The notes beneath the pieces are model-generated. The model ran no database searches and had not been told where the DNA came from. It was given only the letters and a program-made list of their open reading frames with translations. Below are positions 18,856 through 30,196 of a stretch of DNA of 49,262 nucleotides, in pieces. Both the position numbers and the translations under genes were made by a program. Every line of letters begins with the position of its first letter. Within the stretch, counting starts at the first letter, position 1. The stretch is from Granulicella sp. (lineage in GTDB: Bacteria > Acidobacteriota > Terriglobia > Terriglobales > Acidobacteriaceae). The stretch lies in contig PKWU01000028.1 in assembly GCA_003132145.1 (NCBI GenBank), positions 1 through 49,262 on the forward strand. The letters are read 5' to 3'.

Positions 18856-19090
18856 GAAAGCTAACCCCAGGGGCTAAAGCCCCGTTCAATAGCCTGACTT
18901 GAGAAGGCCAAGCAGACCCAAGGCTAAAGCCTTGGGTTACCATTCTTGGCGTACCTGGAAGCAACTGCGTGATAATTCGGGACTCGACTTTCGTGGGGAT
19001 TCGCTGAGAATGACGACTCGGAATGACAACTCTTGAGATGCTTGGCTCAGGACGACGGTTAATTGCCTCTGTGGCAAGGGTTAAGATGCG
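18856..19090. repeat. Intergenic palindromes (GGCTAAAGCC family) splitting nuoA from nuoB
   Basis: Two perfect hairpins share the core GGC-TAAA-GCC: GGGGCTAAAGCCCC at 18870-18883 and a nine-base stem ACCCAAGGC around TAAA at 18916-18937. The rest is non-coding, with short near-repeats such as GAATGACGACT and GAATGACAACT. No ORF with a ribosome-binding site was found. I infer a REP-like intergenic repeat. As RNA on the nuo transcript these stems could act as partial terminators or stability elements. Confidence 0.7.
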
Positions 19091-19462
19091 CTATTTCCAG
19101 ACCAGGATGTTCTTTTGGTAGGCCCAGACGAGGCCTTCGACGAGCAGGAGCAGGAAGATCAGCATGGCGATGGATTCTGCCGCCGAAAAGCCTGTGAATG
19201 CCACCGCGAAGGGAAGCAGGAAGATCGCCTCTACATCGAAGACGAGAAAGATGATTCCGTAGAGGTAGTAGCCTGGCTTGAACTGGATCCAGGCGTCGCC
19301 GGCCGATTCGAGCCCGCACTCGTAGATGGCGTTCTTGCTGGGGCCGGGCTTGTGCGGGGAGTACTTACGAGCCCACAACCAAGCCAGCAGAAGCGGCGTG
19401 AGAGCGAACAGGACGGCTGCCAGCAACAGGACAATGACGGGCAGATAGGGGCTGTTCGTCAT
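19091..19462 (-). CDS. nuoA: NADH-quinone oxidoreductase-type subunit A
   Basis: Small membrane subunit, 123 residues with three transmembrane helices. The family core is present: KNAIYECGLESAGDAWIQF (conserved YECG with the quinone-loop Cys) and LVFDVEAIFLLPFAV with the buried acidic residues. The ATG at 19462 has a short GGA motif upstream. It is the first gene of the nuo cluster and is divergent from the PFOR gene. The 124-base shared intergenic region contains a CRP-like palindrome. Confidence 0.96.
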   Translation of the reverse strand: MTNSPYLPVIVLLLAAVLFALTPLLLAWLWARKYSPHKPGPSKNAIYECGLESAGDAWIQFKPGYYLYGIIFLVFDVEAIFLLPFAVAFTGFSAAESIAMLIFLLLLVEGLVWAYQKNILVWK

Positions 19463-19511
19463 GGATTTCCGGCCTCAGACCCCACTCTACCAGACGCTAC
19501 AAGGTTAGTGT

Positions 19512-19527
19512 TGTGATCGGGCTCACT
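19512..19527. promoter_or_regulatory. CRP-like palindrome between nuoA and the PFOR gene
   Basis: The sequence TGTGA-TCGGGC-TCACT is close to the CRP-family consensus TGTGA-N6-TCACA (only the last base differs). It sits in the 124-base divergent intergenic region, about 60 bases before the PFOR start and 50 before the nuoA start, where a regulator could affect both directions. It is a single site found by eye. Binding by any CRP/FNR-family protein is inference. Confidence 0.4.
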
Positions 19528-19586
19528 TCTTTCCCTATTCGCAGGGCGCAAAATCAGGTTTGGGTTTGAACTTTGGAGGCAACAGA

Positions 19587-23215
<3,629 letters not shown>

Positions 23216-23219
<4 letters not shown>

Positions 23220-24223
23220 TCGACCTGACAACTGAATATCTGGGCCTGAAGCTGAAGAGCCCGCTGGTGGTATCTTCCTCGCCGCTGACCGACTCGCCGG
23301 AGAAGGTCCAGCGGCTGGAAGAGGCCGGCGCCGCAGCCGTGGTTCTGCCCTCCATCTTCGAGGAGCAGCTCACGCTGGAGAGCAACGCGCTGGATAGCGA
23401 TCTTTCGCGCGGCACGGAGTCGTTTGCCGAGTCGCTCAGTTATTTCCCAGCCTATGAAAGCTACCGGCAGGGACACGACACCTACCTCAACCACATCCGC
23501 CGCGCCAAGAGCGTTGCCGGCATTCCCGTTCTCGCCAGCCTGAACGGTGCGACCGCAGGCGGTTGGGTTAAATTCGCCAAGGAGATCGAGCAGGCCGGCG
23601 CGGACGCGTTGGAGCTGAACACCTACTCGCTGCCCACCGACCCGCGCGTTACCAGCGACCAGCTTGAAGAGGGAATTATCGAACTGGTTCGTCAGGTGAA
23701 GGCGAGCACGAAGCTGCCTATCGCGGTGAAGCTCTCACCGCAGTACACCAGCATCCCGAACCTGGCTGCAAGGTTGGATAAGACCGGCGCCAATGCGCTG
23801 GTTCTCTTCAACCGGTTCTACCAGCCGGACTTCGACATTGAAAACCTCGACGTCACTCCCACGCTCACGCTCAGCCGTCCAGAGGAGCTGTTGCTGCGGC
23901 TGCACTGGACCGCGATCCTCTACGGCGATCTGAGCGCGGAGATTGCCGTCACCGGCGGTGTGCACAGCGCGGAAGACGTACTGAAGGCCATCATGGCCGG
24001 CGCACAGGTCGCCATGATGGCCTCGGAGCTGTTGGCCAACGGCATCCCGTGCCTCGCCACCATCCAGTCCGATCTGCTGCGCTGGATGGAGGAGCACGAG
24101 TACCAGTCCATCCGCCAGATGCGCGGCAGCCTCAGCCGCCGTTCCGTACCGGACACCTCGCCCTTCGAGCGCGGCAACTACATCAAGACCCTGAGCAGCT
24201 ACACCCTGCGCAAGACGGCATAG
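23216..24223 (+). CDS. Dihydroorotate-dehydrogenase-like flavoprotein
   Basis: TIM-barrel FMN protein of 335 residues related to dihydroorotate dehydrogenase and PreA. The start LTTEYLGLKLKSPLVVSSSPLT is typical, as are IPVLASLNGATAGGW, LELNTYSLPTDP, PIAVKLSPQYT and the phosphate-binding IAVTGGVHSAEDVLKAIMAGA. The product is too divergent to call PyrD, and no pyrimidine genes are near. The start overlaps the PFOR stop (ATGA), so the two are co-translated. The same pairing occurs in other genomes (recollection). A ferredoxin- or flavodoxin-linked reductase role is inference. Confidence 0.88.
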
Positions 24224-24260
24224 CAATCTGAGTCCATCGGCCTCTTCGAGGTCGCAACAC

Positions 24261-24304
24261 CAGCCCCCCGCCGCATTCGGGAATCGATGTGCGGCGGGGG
24301 GCTG
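24261..24304 (+). terminator. Strong GC hairpin after the PFOR operon
   Basis: A perfect 15-base stem (CAGCCCCCCGCCGCA and its complement) around a 14-base loop, 37 bases after the stop of the DHOD-like gene. No U-tract follows, so it is not a textbook intrinsic terminator. It could stop transcription weakly or protect the 3' end. The remaining 160 bases up to the next gene hold no other feature I can support. Confidence 0.6.
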
Positions 24305-24463
24305 ACGCGTTATGGCAAACAGTCGAAGCGCGAAGCCCTGCACGGTTCTACGCAGGTCATTTTCAGCGCAAACCGGGGATGAGTTGGCTGTTCCTGGTGC
24401 ATCCAATACACCAGAGCTGATTTTCAAGCGATACTGGTAGTAGCGAGTTGAGGCGTCTGAAAA

Positions 24464-27400
24464 ATGGAATTTCACATCTCCCGCGCTGTTCGAGAAGCGA
24501 CCCAGGTTGACGACCTTCTCTTCAGCACCACAGGAAACGTCGTCTTCGCCAATGTGGCGGCCAGCCGCAAGCTGGCCGAGGCGCTCAACCGGTCTCGCAA
24601 AGACGGGGCGCGCGGAGCGGATGCCGATCCGGCCGGCGCGATCAACGCCGGCGCGCTGTTTGCCATGGGGCTGATCGACGAACTGAGTCATGCGCTGGTG
24701 GCGCTCTATCGCAAGCAGATCGACCCGGCGGTACTCTCGGAGGCGATGCGCTGGTTTGCCGCGCAGGTTGATGTCGATAAGACGAAGACGGGCAAGATGG
24801 ACGCGTTGCTGCTGGCTTTCACCGAGCAGTTTCCCAACGTCGCGGTATTTCGCGGAGAGATCTCGGCTGCCGATTGGCTGCGCGGGGTGACCGACGGCCG
24901 GCCCAACCGCGAGGCCGCGCTGGAAGAGCTTCTGATGTTGTGGATCGCCAACAGCAACCCCGCGTTCAAGCCCTTCCATGAACTCTTCGCAGACCAGGGC
25001 CTGAAGCAGCAGACGGTCTATGCGAATGTGACGGCGGCGTTTCCCGGCTACTTCAGCACGCGGCCAAAGATGGCACCGGAGATTGGCAGTCTCTACGATG
25101 CGTTGCGCGCTCCCATGCTGGCCTCGCCCGACTCGCTGATCGGGCAGCTCGACTTCATCCGCGAGCGCTGGGCGCCGTACCTGGGCGACGAGCTGAAGCG
25201 GATTCTGCTGGCCATCGACGTGCTGCGCGAGGAGGACCTCGCTATCTGGATGCGCTTCAATCCACCGGGACCGGACCAGTTCCGCCACGGCGCGCCGGAG
25301 TGGGGCTCGATGGGATTTGAGGGCGACGAGTACATCGGCTTCGACGAACTTCGCCGCCGCCGCTACGCGCACGACTACCAGGCCCCGCTCGACGAGTACG
25401 AAAACTTCAGCGCCGACCAGGCATGGATGCCGAACGTGGTGCTGATGGCCAAGAGCACCTATGTGTGGCTGGAGCAGCTCAGCAAAAAATATCAGCGCCA
25501 CATCCACCGGCTCGACCAGATCCCGGATGAAGAGCTGCAACTACTGGCATCGCGCGGCATCACCGGACTGTGGCTGATCGGACTGTGGGAGCGCAGCATT
25601 GCATCGCGCACCATCAAGCGGCTGCGCGGCCACGGCGATGCGGTTGCCTCCGCCTACTCGCTGAAGAACTACGACATCGCAGAAGACCTGGGCGGCTGGG
25701 AGGCGTATAACTACCTGAAGCACCGCGCTGCACACTTCGGCCTGCGCCTGGCCAGCGATATGGTGCCGAATCACATGGGCATCGACTCGCCGTGGGTGAT
25801 TGAGCATCCCGACTGGTTTCTGCATCGCTGGGAGAGCCCGTTCCCGGCATACAGCTTCAACGGGCCGGACCTGTCGACCGACAGCCGCGTCGAGATCAAG
25901 ATCGACGACCGCTACTACGACCAGACGGACGCCGCCGTCGCCTTTCGCCTGCGACACCATGCGGATGGATCGACCCGCTACGTCTACCACGGCAACGATG
26001 GCACTTCGTTTGCGTGGAACGACACCGCGCAGCTCGACTACTCCAAGGCCGAGGTGCGTGAGCATGTGATCCAGACCATCCTGCACGTCGCGCGACTGTT
26101 TCCTATCATCCGCTTCGATGCCGCGATGGTGCTGGCTAAACGCCACGTCCAGCGGCTCTGGTTCCCACTTCCCGGCGCGGGCGGATCGATCCCATCGCGC
26201 GCGGAGAACTCGATGTCGCAGGAGGAGTTCGACGCTCTGATGCCCAATGAGTTCTGGCGCGAGGTAGTGGATCGCGTTGCGGCGGAGGTGCCGGGAACGC
26301 TGCTGCTGGCCGAGGCCTTCTGGCTGCTGGAGGGCTACTTCGTGCGTACGCTGGGAATGCATCGCGTCTACAACTCGGCGTTCATGAACATGATGCGCGA
26401 CGAGCAGAACGCGAAGTACCGCTCCTATCTGAAGAAGACCATCGAGTTCGATCCGGACATTATGAAGCGCTATGTGAACTTCATGAGCAACCCGGACGAG
26501 CGCACGGCCATCGACCAGTTTGGCGACGGAGACAAGTACTTCGGCGTATGCACTCTGCTTGCGACGCTGCCCGGCCTGCCGATGTTCGGCCACGGCCAGA
26601 TCGAGGGCTTTACCGAGCGCTACGGCATGGAGTTCAAGCAGGCGCGGCTGGACGAGTGGCCCAACGAAGGCCTGGTCGCGCGCCACCAGCGCGAGATCGC
26701 GCCGCTGCTGGCCAAGCGATACATCTTCGCCGGCAGCTCCGAGTTCACGCTCTACGACTTCTGGAACGGCCGCGGCAAGGTGGACGAGAACGTCTTTGCC
26801 TACTCCAACCGCTACGGCGACGAGCGTTCGCTGGTTCTCTACAACAACAAGTACGACAGCACACGCGGGACAATTCACATCTCCGCGGCGTTCATGGACA
26901 AGGCCAGCGGCGTGCTGCGCCAACGCAGTCTCGCCGACGGACTGGGTTTGCCCACCGGCGAATCGATGGTTCTGGCCTGCCGCGACAGCAACGGCCTGGA
27001 GTACCTGCGCCGCGCCAGCGACCTGCACAGGCACGGACTCACCTTCGATCTGCGCGGCTTCCAGTGCGTCGTCCTGCTGGAGTGGCGCGCGCTCGCGCCC
27101 AACGCCGAGTGGCCGTGGGACAGGCTCTGCGACTCGCTCAACGGCAAGGGCGTGCGCAACGTCCACGAAGAGATGGTCAGGCTACGCCTGCGCCCGCTGC
27201 ACGACGCCCTGCGCGCCGCCATCAGCCCCGCCAACGTCCGCGCACTCGCCGAACTCGCCGACGAAATCACGCCGCCGACAACCGAACAGGGAACCGGCCC
27301 TAAGCGGTCCGCACGCGCGAAGAAAGGACCCAAACGCGAGAAGACCGAACTCGATCCGCGCCTGCGCGCCATCGCCGACAAGAGCCAGTTCTTCTTCGAC

Positions 27401-28159
27401 CGTCTACTCGAACAGGTTCCCGAGGAGAATCGCGCGCCGATGGTTCGCGCCGATGCTACCGCTTCCACCGGCGCGCAAGCAGGCGACGAGGTCCAGGCTG
27501 CGAATGCGATTGGGCCTGCGTTTGCCGCCGATCTTCGCGCAATGTTGTGCGGCGCAGCGCAACTTCCGGCGCTCGCGAAGACCTTCTCCAGCGACTGGCC
27601 CGCGCAATCGCGGTCCGTGCTGCCCGGCAACGCTGCAGCTACCCGGCTGGAACGCACCTGGGCGCCGATTCTTGCGTGGATCGTCGTGCGCAGCCTGCCC
27701 GAGTACTGCATTCCGAACGGCGACCGAATCGAACTCTTCGACCGGCTTCTGTTTCGCGCCATGCTCGCCGACCTCTTCTCCTCCATGGGCATGGCGGGCG
27801 AATCCAGCTGGCAGGCCGCCGCCGAGGTGCGCGTGCTGCTCTCTCAGGCCGCCGCAGCGCCTGCGGCCATTCACTACGAAGCCCTCTGGGCCGAACCCGA
27901 CGTCCGCTGGCTGGCCGGCGTCAACCAGGCCGGCGGCATCACCTTCTTCAACCGCGAGCAGTTTGAAGAGTTGCTGACCTGGCTGCAGCTTCCCGCTCTC
28001 ATTGAGATTGCCCGCAGCACAACCACCCAGGCGAAATCAGCCGCGCCCACCGGCATCGCCGCAGTCGAAGCTTCCGTGGCCGCGGCACGCAAGGCCGCGA
28101 ATAGCGCAGGCTACAACCTGAAAAAATATCTGGCCGCTTCCATCAGGACCATTCCGTAA
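24464..28159 (+). CDS. Very large GH13 (alpha-amylase superfamily) protein
   Basis: A 1231-residue protein with a GH13 barrel in its middle (about residues 360-900). Motif I is SDMVPNHMG (D432, H437). Motif II is IIRFDAAM (nucleophile D552), motif III LLLAEAFW (acid/base E617), and motif IV MSNPDERT (D678, with Pro where NHD enzymes have His). A comparable Asn-Thr-Pro-Asp motif occurs in GlgE-type GH13 enzymes. The N-terminal 350 residues are mostly helical and unrecognised. The C-terminus has a basic linker (SARAKKGPKREK) and another helical domain. No signal peptide is seen, so it is probably cytoplasmic. The deacetylase gene follows after three bases. The substrate is unknown: glycogen, trehalose or a maltosyl donor are guesses. 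Confidence 0.88.
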   Translation: MEFHISRAVREATQVDDLLFSTTGNVVFANVAASRKLAEALNRSRKDGARGADADPAGAINAGALFAMGLIDELSHALVALYRKQIDPAVLSEAMRWFAAQVDVDKTKTGKMDALLLAFTEQFPNVAVFRGEISAADWLRGVTDGRPNREAALEELLMLWIANSNPAFKPFHELFADQGLKQQTVYANVTAAFPGYFSTRPKMAPEIGSLYDALRAPMLASPDSLIGQLDFIRERWAPYLGDELKRILLAIDVLREEDLAIWMRFNPPGPDQFRHGAPEWGSMGFEGDEYIGFDELRRRRYAHDYQAPLDEYENFSADQAWMPNVVLMAKSTYVWLEQLSKKYQRHIHRLDQIPDEELQLLASRGITGLWLIGLWERSIASRTIKRLRGHGDAVASAYSLKNYDIAEDLGGWEAYNYLKHRAAHFGLRLASDMVPNHMGIDSPWVIEHPDWFLHRWESPFPAYSFNGPDLSTDSRVEIKIDDRYYDQTDAAVAFRLRHHADGSTRYVYHGNDGTSFAWNDTAQLDYSKAEVREHVIQTILHVARLFPIIRFDAAMVLAKRHVQRLWFPLPGAGGSIPSRAENSMSQEEFDALMPNEFWREVVDRVAAEVPGTLLLAEAFWLLEGYFVRTLGMHRVYNSAFMNMMRDEQNAKYRSYLKKTIEFDPDIMKRYVNFMSNPDERTAIDQFGDGDKYFGVCTLLATLPGLPMFGHGQIEGFTERYGMEFKQARLDEWPNEGLVARHQREIAPLLAKRYIFAGSSEFTLYDFWNGRGKVDENVFAYSNRYGDERSLVLYNNKYDSTRGTIHISAAFMDKASGVLRQRSLADGLGLPTGESMVLACRDSNGLEYLRRASDLHRHGLTFDLRGFQCVVLLEWRALAPNAEWPWDRLCDSLNGKGVRNVHEEMVRLRLRPLHDALRAAISPANVRALAELADEITPPTTEQGTGPKRSARAKKGPKREKTELDPRLRAIADKSQFFFDRLLEQVPEENRAPMVRADATASTGAQAGDEVQAANAIGPAFAADLRAMLCGAAQLPALAKTFSSDWPAQSRSVLPGNAAATRLERTWAPILAWIVVRSLPEYCIPNGDRIELFDRLLFRAMLADLFSSMGMAGESSWQAAAEVRVLLSQAAAAPAAIHYEALWAEPDVRWLAGVNQAGGITFFNREQFEELLTWLQLPALIEIARSTTTQAKSAAPTGIAAVEASVAAARKAANSAGYNLKKYLAASIRTIP

Positions 28160-28162
28160 GCC

Positions 28163-29032
28163 ATGCCTGCCCAAATCATTCTCAACGCCGACGACTTCGG
28201 CCTCACCCACGGCATCAACCGCGCCATCGGCGAGCTGCACTCCGCAGGTGTGCTCACCTCGGCTACGCTGATGGCCAACGGCGCGGCCTTCGACGACGCG
28301 GTCGAGATCGCGCGTGCGCATCCCGCGCTCGGCGTCGGATGCCACATCGTGCTGACCGACGGCGCGCCCGTTTCGCCGCCCGGCTCGATTCGCAGCCTGA
28401 TCGGAGCCGACGGAATAAACTTCCGCCCTTCGCTGGTCGATTTTGTGCAGGCACTTTTGCTGGGGCGGATCAACGAAGAAGAGGTCGCGCGCGAAGCCCT
28501 CGCCCAGATCGAGAAGTTGCAGGGCGCAGGAATCCATCCCACTCACATCGACACACACAAACACACGCATCTGTTTCCCAGTATTGCGCGCCCGCTGCTG
28601 CAAGTGGCCGAACATTGCGGAATTCGCGCCATCCGCAACCCATTCGAGCCGGAGTGGTCGCTCGCGCTCAACCACGGAGGCCGCGCGCGACGCCTCGCCG
28701 TCCGCCTCGTCGGCCTACTACGCCCGCGCTTCGAGGCCCACGCGCGGATACGCGACAGGCGTGTACTGACGACCGACGGAACGGTTGCAATCTCCGCCAC
28801 CGGCCAACTCAACGCAGCGACTCTCGGCGAGATTCTGCGCGCGCTTCCGCTTAGTGGGATCTACGAGCTCTGCTGCCATCCCGGCTACAACGATGGCGAG
28901 CTCGACCGCGTCGCCACGCGCCTGCGCGCCCACCGCGAGGTCGAGCGCGAAGCTCTTCTCGCGGAACTGCCACGAGCTTTGGGCGCTGTCAATTCGCCTT
29001 CGCTGGACCATTACGGGAGTCTGGCGGAGTGA
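28163..29032 (+). CDS. ChbG/HpnK (YdjC-like) family carbohydrate deacetylase
   Basis: A 289-residue metal-dependent deacetylase-type protein. Visible motifs are IILNADDFGLTHGINRAI (catalytic Asp pair and first metal ligand), HIDTHKHTHLFP (metal His residues) and ELCCHPGYND (conserved His). Family members include E. coli ChbG, acting on acetylated chitooligosaccharides, and HpnK, found in hopanoid gene clusters. No other chitin or hopanoid gene is near, so neither specific role can be assigned. The three-base spacing after the GH13 gene suggests one transcript and a shared glycan pathway (inference). Confidence 0.9.
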   Translation: MPAQIILNADDFGLTHGINRAIGELHSAGVLTSATLMANGAAFDDAVEIARAHPALGVGCHIVLTDGAPVSPPGSIRSLIGADGINFRPSLVDFVQALLLGRINEEEVAREALAQIEKLQGAGIHPTHIDTHKHTHLFPSIARPLLQVAEHCGIRAIRNPFEPEWSLALNHGGRARRLAVRLVGLLRPRFEAHARIRDRRVLTTDGTVAISATGQLNAATLGEILRALPLSGIYELCCHPGYNDGELDRVATRLRAHREVEREALLAELPRALGAVNSPSLDHYGSLAE

Positions 29033-29089
29033 GAGGCCGCGCCATTGCCGCAATGGGTGTGAGATTCTAGAAAGCGCAAGGAGAATCCG

Positions 29090-30049
29090 TTGGCAACCAT
29101 CGCTGAGATCGCAGAACTGGTTGGCGCGCCCGCGCCGCACGCGGCTTGCGAGATTTGTTGCGTCTCCAGTATTGAAGCCGCAACGCCGTCCTCGTTGGTC
29201 TTTGCCACGGATGCGGCGACGCTTGACGCTGCGATGAAGTCGCCTGCAGGCGCGATTCTCACGCGTGCAGCGCTGCTGCCATCTGGTGTCGATCCGCTCG
29301 ACGCGCGCCTGCTGGCTGTGGCCGATCCGCGCTACGCCTTCGCGCTGGCTGCGCGCTTTCTGAAGTCCCGCGAACGAGCCTTGACTGAATCCGCGTCGCA
29401 CAACTTTGCGCCGCGCATTCATCCCACGGCTGTGCTTGGCGCAGAGGTGCGAGTGGGGCAGGGAAGCAGCGTTGGGCCGTACACGGTTCTCGGCGATGGA
29501 GTCGTCGTTGGCGACGAGTGCGAGATCCTGGCCAACGTAACGATCTATTCGGGAACCACACTCGGCGACCGCGTTCTGGTTCAGGCCGGAGCGGTGCTGG
29601 GCGCGACAGGCTTTGGCTACGCGCGCAACTCCGCCACCGGCGAGTACATCGCCTTCCCGCAGCAGGGAACGCTTGCGATCGAGGACGACGTGGAGATCGG
29701 AGCCAACTCCACCATCGACCGCGGCGCGCTGGGGGAGACGCGCATCGGCGCGGGGACGAAGATCGACAACCTGGTGCATATCGCGCACAACTGCGTGGTG
29801 GGGCGCAACGTCGTCATCGCGTCGCAGACGGGAATCTCCGGCTCCTGCGTCATCGAGGACGGCGCGGTTCTGGGCGGGCAGGTTGGGTTGGGAGAGCACG
29901 CGCACATCGGCCCCGGCGTGATCCTTGGCGGAGGCGCGGGCGTGCTGAGCCACAAGAAGGTGCGCGGGCCCGGTGAGGTCTTCTGGGGACGCCCGGCGCG
30001 TCCGCTGAAGCAGTACCTGCGCGACCTGGCGCGACTCAGCCGCGGCTGA
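29090..30049 (+). CDS. lpxD: UDP-3-O-acylglucosamine N-acyltransferase
   Basis: Adds the N-linked 3-hydroxyacyl chain in lipid A synthesis, so the organism should make lipopolysaccharide. The start is TTG at 29090, supported by AAGGAG seven bases upstream. No ATG start fits. The N-terminal uridine-binding domain is followed by [20 protein letters not shown] and hexapeptide repeats of a left-handed beta-helix, with the catalytic-region histidines in [12 protein letters not shown] (H230, H233). The 319-residue length is slightly below the usual 340. The gene stands apart from the usual lpxA/fabZ partners. It ends 35 bases before a 112-base inverted-repeat element that probably serves as its terminator. 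Confidence 0.95.
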   Translation: MATIAEIAELVGAPAPHAACEICCVSSIEAATPSSLVFATDAATLDAAMKSPAGAILTRAALLPSGVDPLDARLLAVADPRYAFALAARFLKSRERALTESASHNFAPRIHPTAVLGAEVRVGQGSSVGPYTVLGDGVVVGDECEILANVTIYSGTTLGDRVLVQAGAVLGATGFGYARNSATGEYIAFPQQGTLAIEDDVEIGANSTIDRGALGETRIGAGTKIDNLVHIAHNCVVGRNVVIASQTGISGSCVIEDGAVLGGQVGLGEHAHIGPGVILGGGAGVLSHKKVRGPGEVFWGRPARPLKQYLRDLARLSRG

Positions 30050-30084
30050 GTTGAACAATCAGAGTTGTGCCGATGCCGCGCTCA

Positions 30085-30196
30085 GAGCATTTTCGGAATA
30101 CACGTAGACTTTTCGAGCATCATGCAAGGTGGATTTTCTTGAGGAAAATCCACTGGAATGCTGTGGCTTCGCTCTACACCAATTCCGAAAATGCTC
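30085..30196. repeat. 112-base inverted-repeat element with internal hairpin
   Basis: The outer arms GAGCATTTTCGGAAT (30085-30099) and its exact complement (30182-30196) are 15 bases each. A nested hairpin, GTGGATTTTC with its complement, lies at 30129-30153. It sits between the convergent lpxD and lipoprotein genes, and its right edge overlaps the lipoprotein stop codon. TCAG occurs just outside or overlapping both edges, a possible but imperfect target duplication. It could be a MITE or a bidirectional terminator. There is no coding capacity. Confidence 0.8.

Noticed and set aside
23735-25540. 601-codon minus-strand frame spanning the PFOR-operon/GH13 boundary
   Set aside because: It crosses a strong hairpin and two real genes and shows no recognisable motif or start context.
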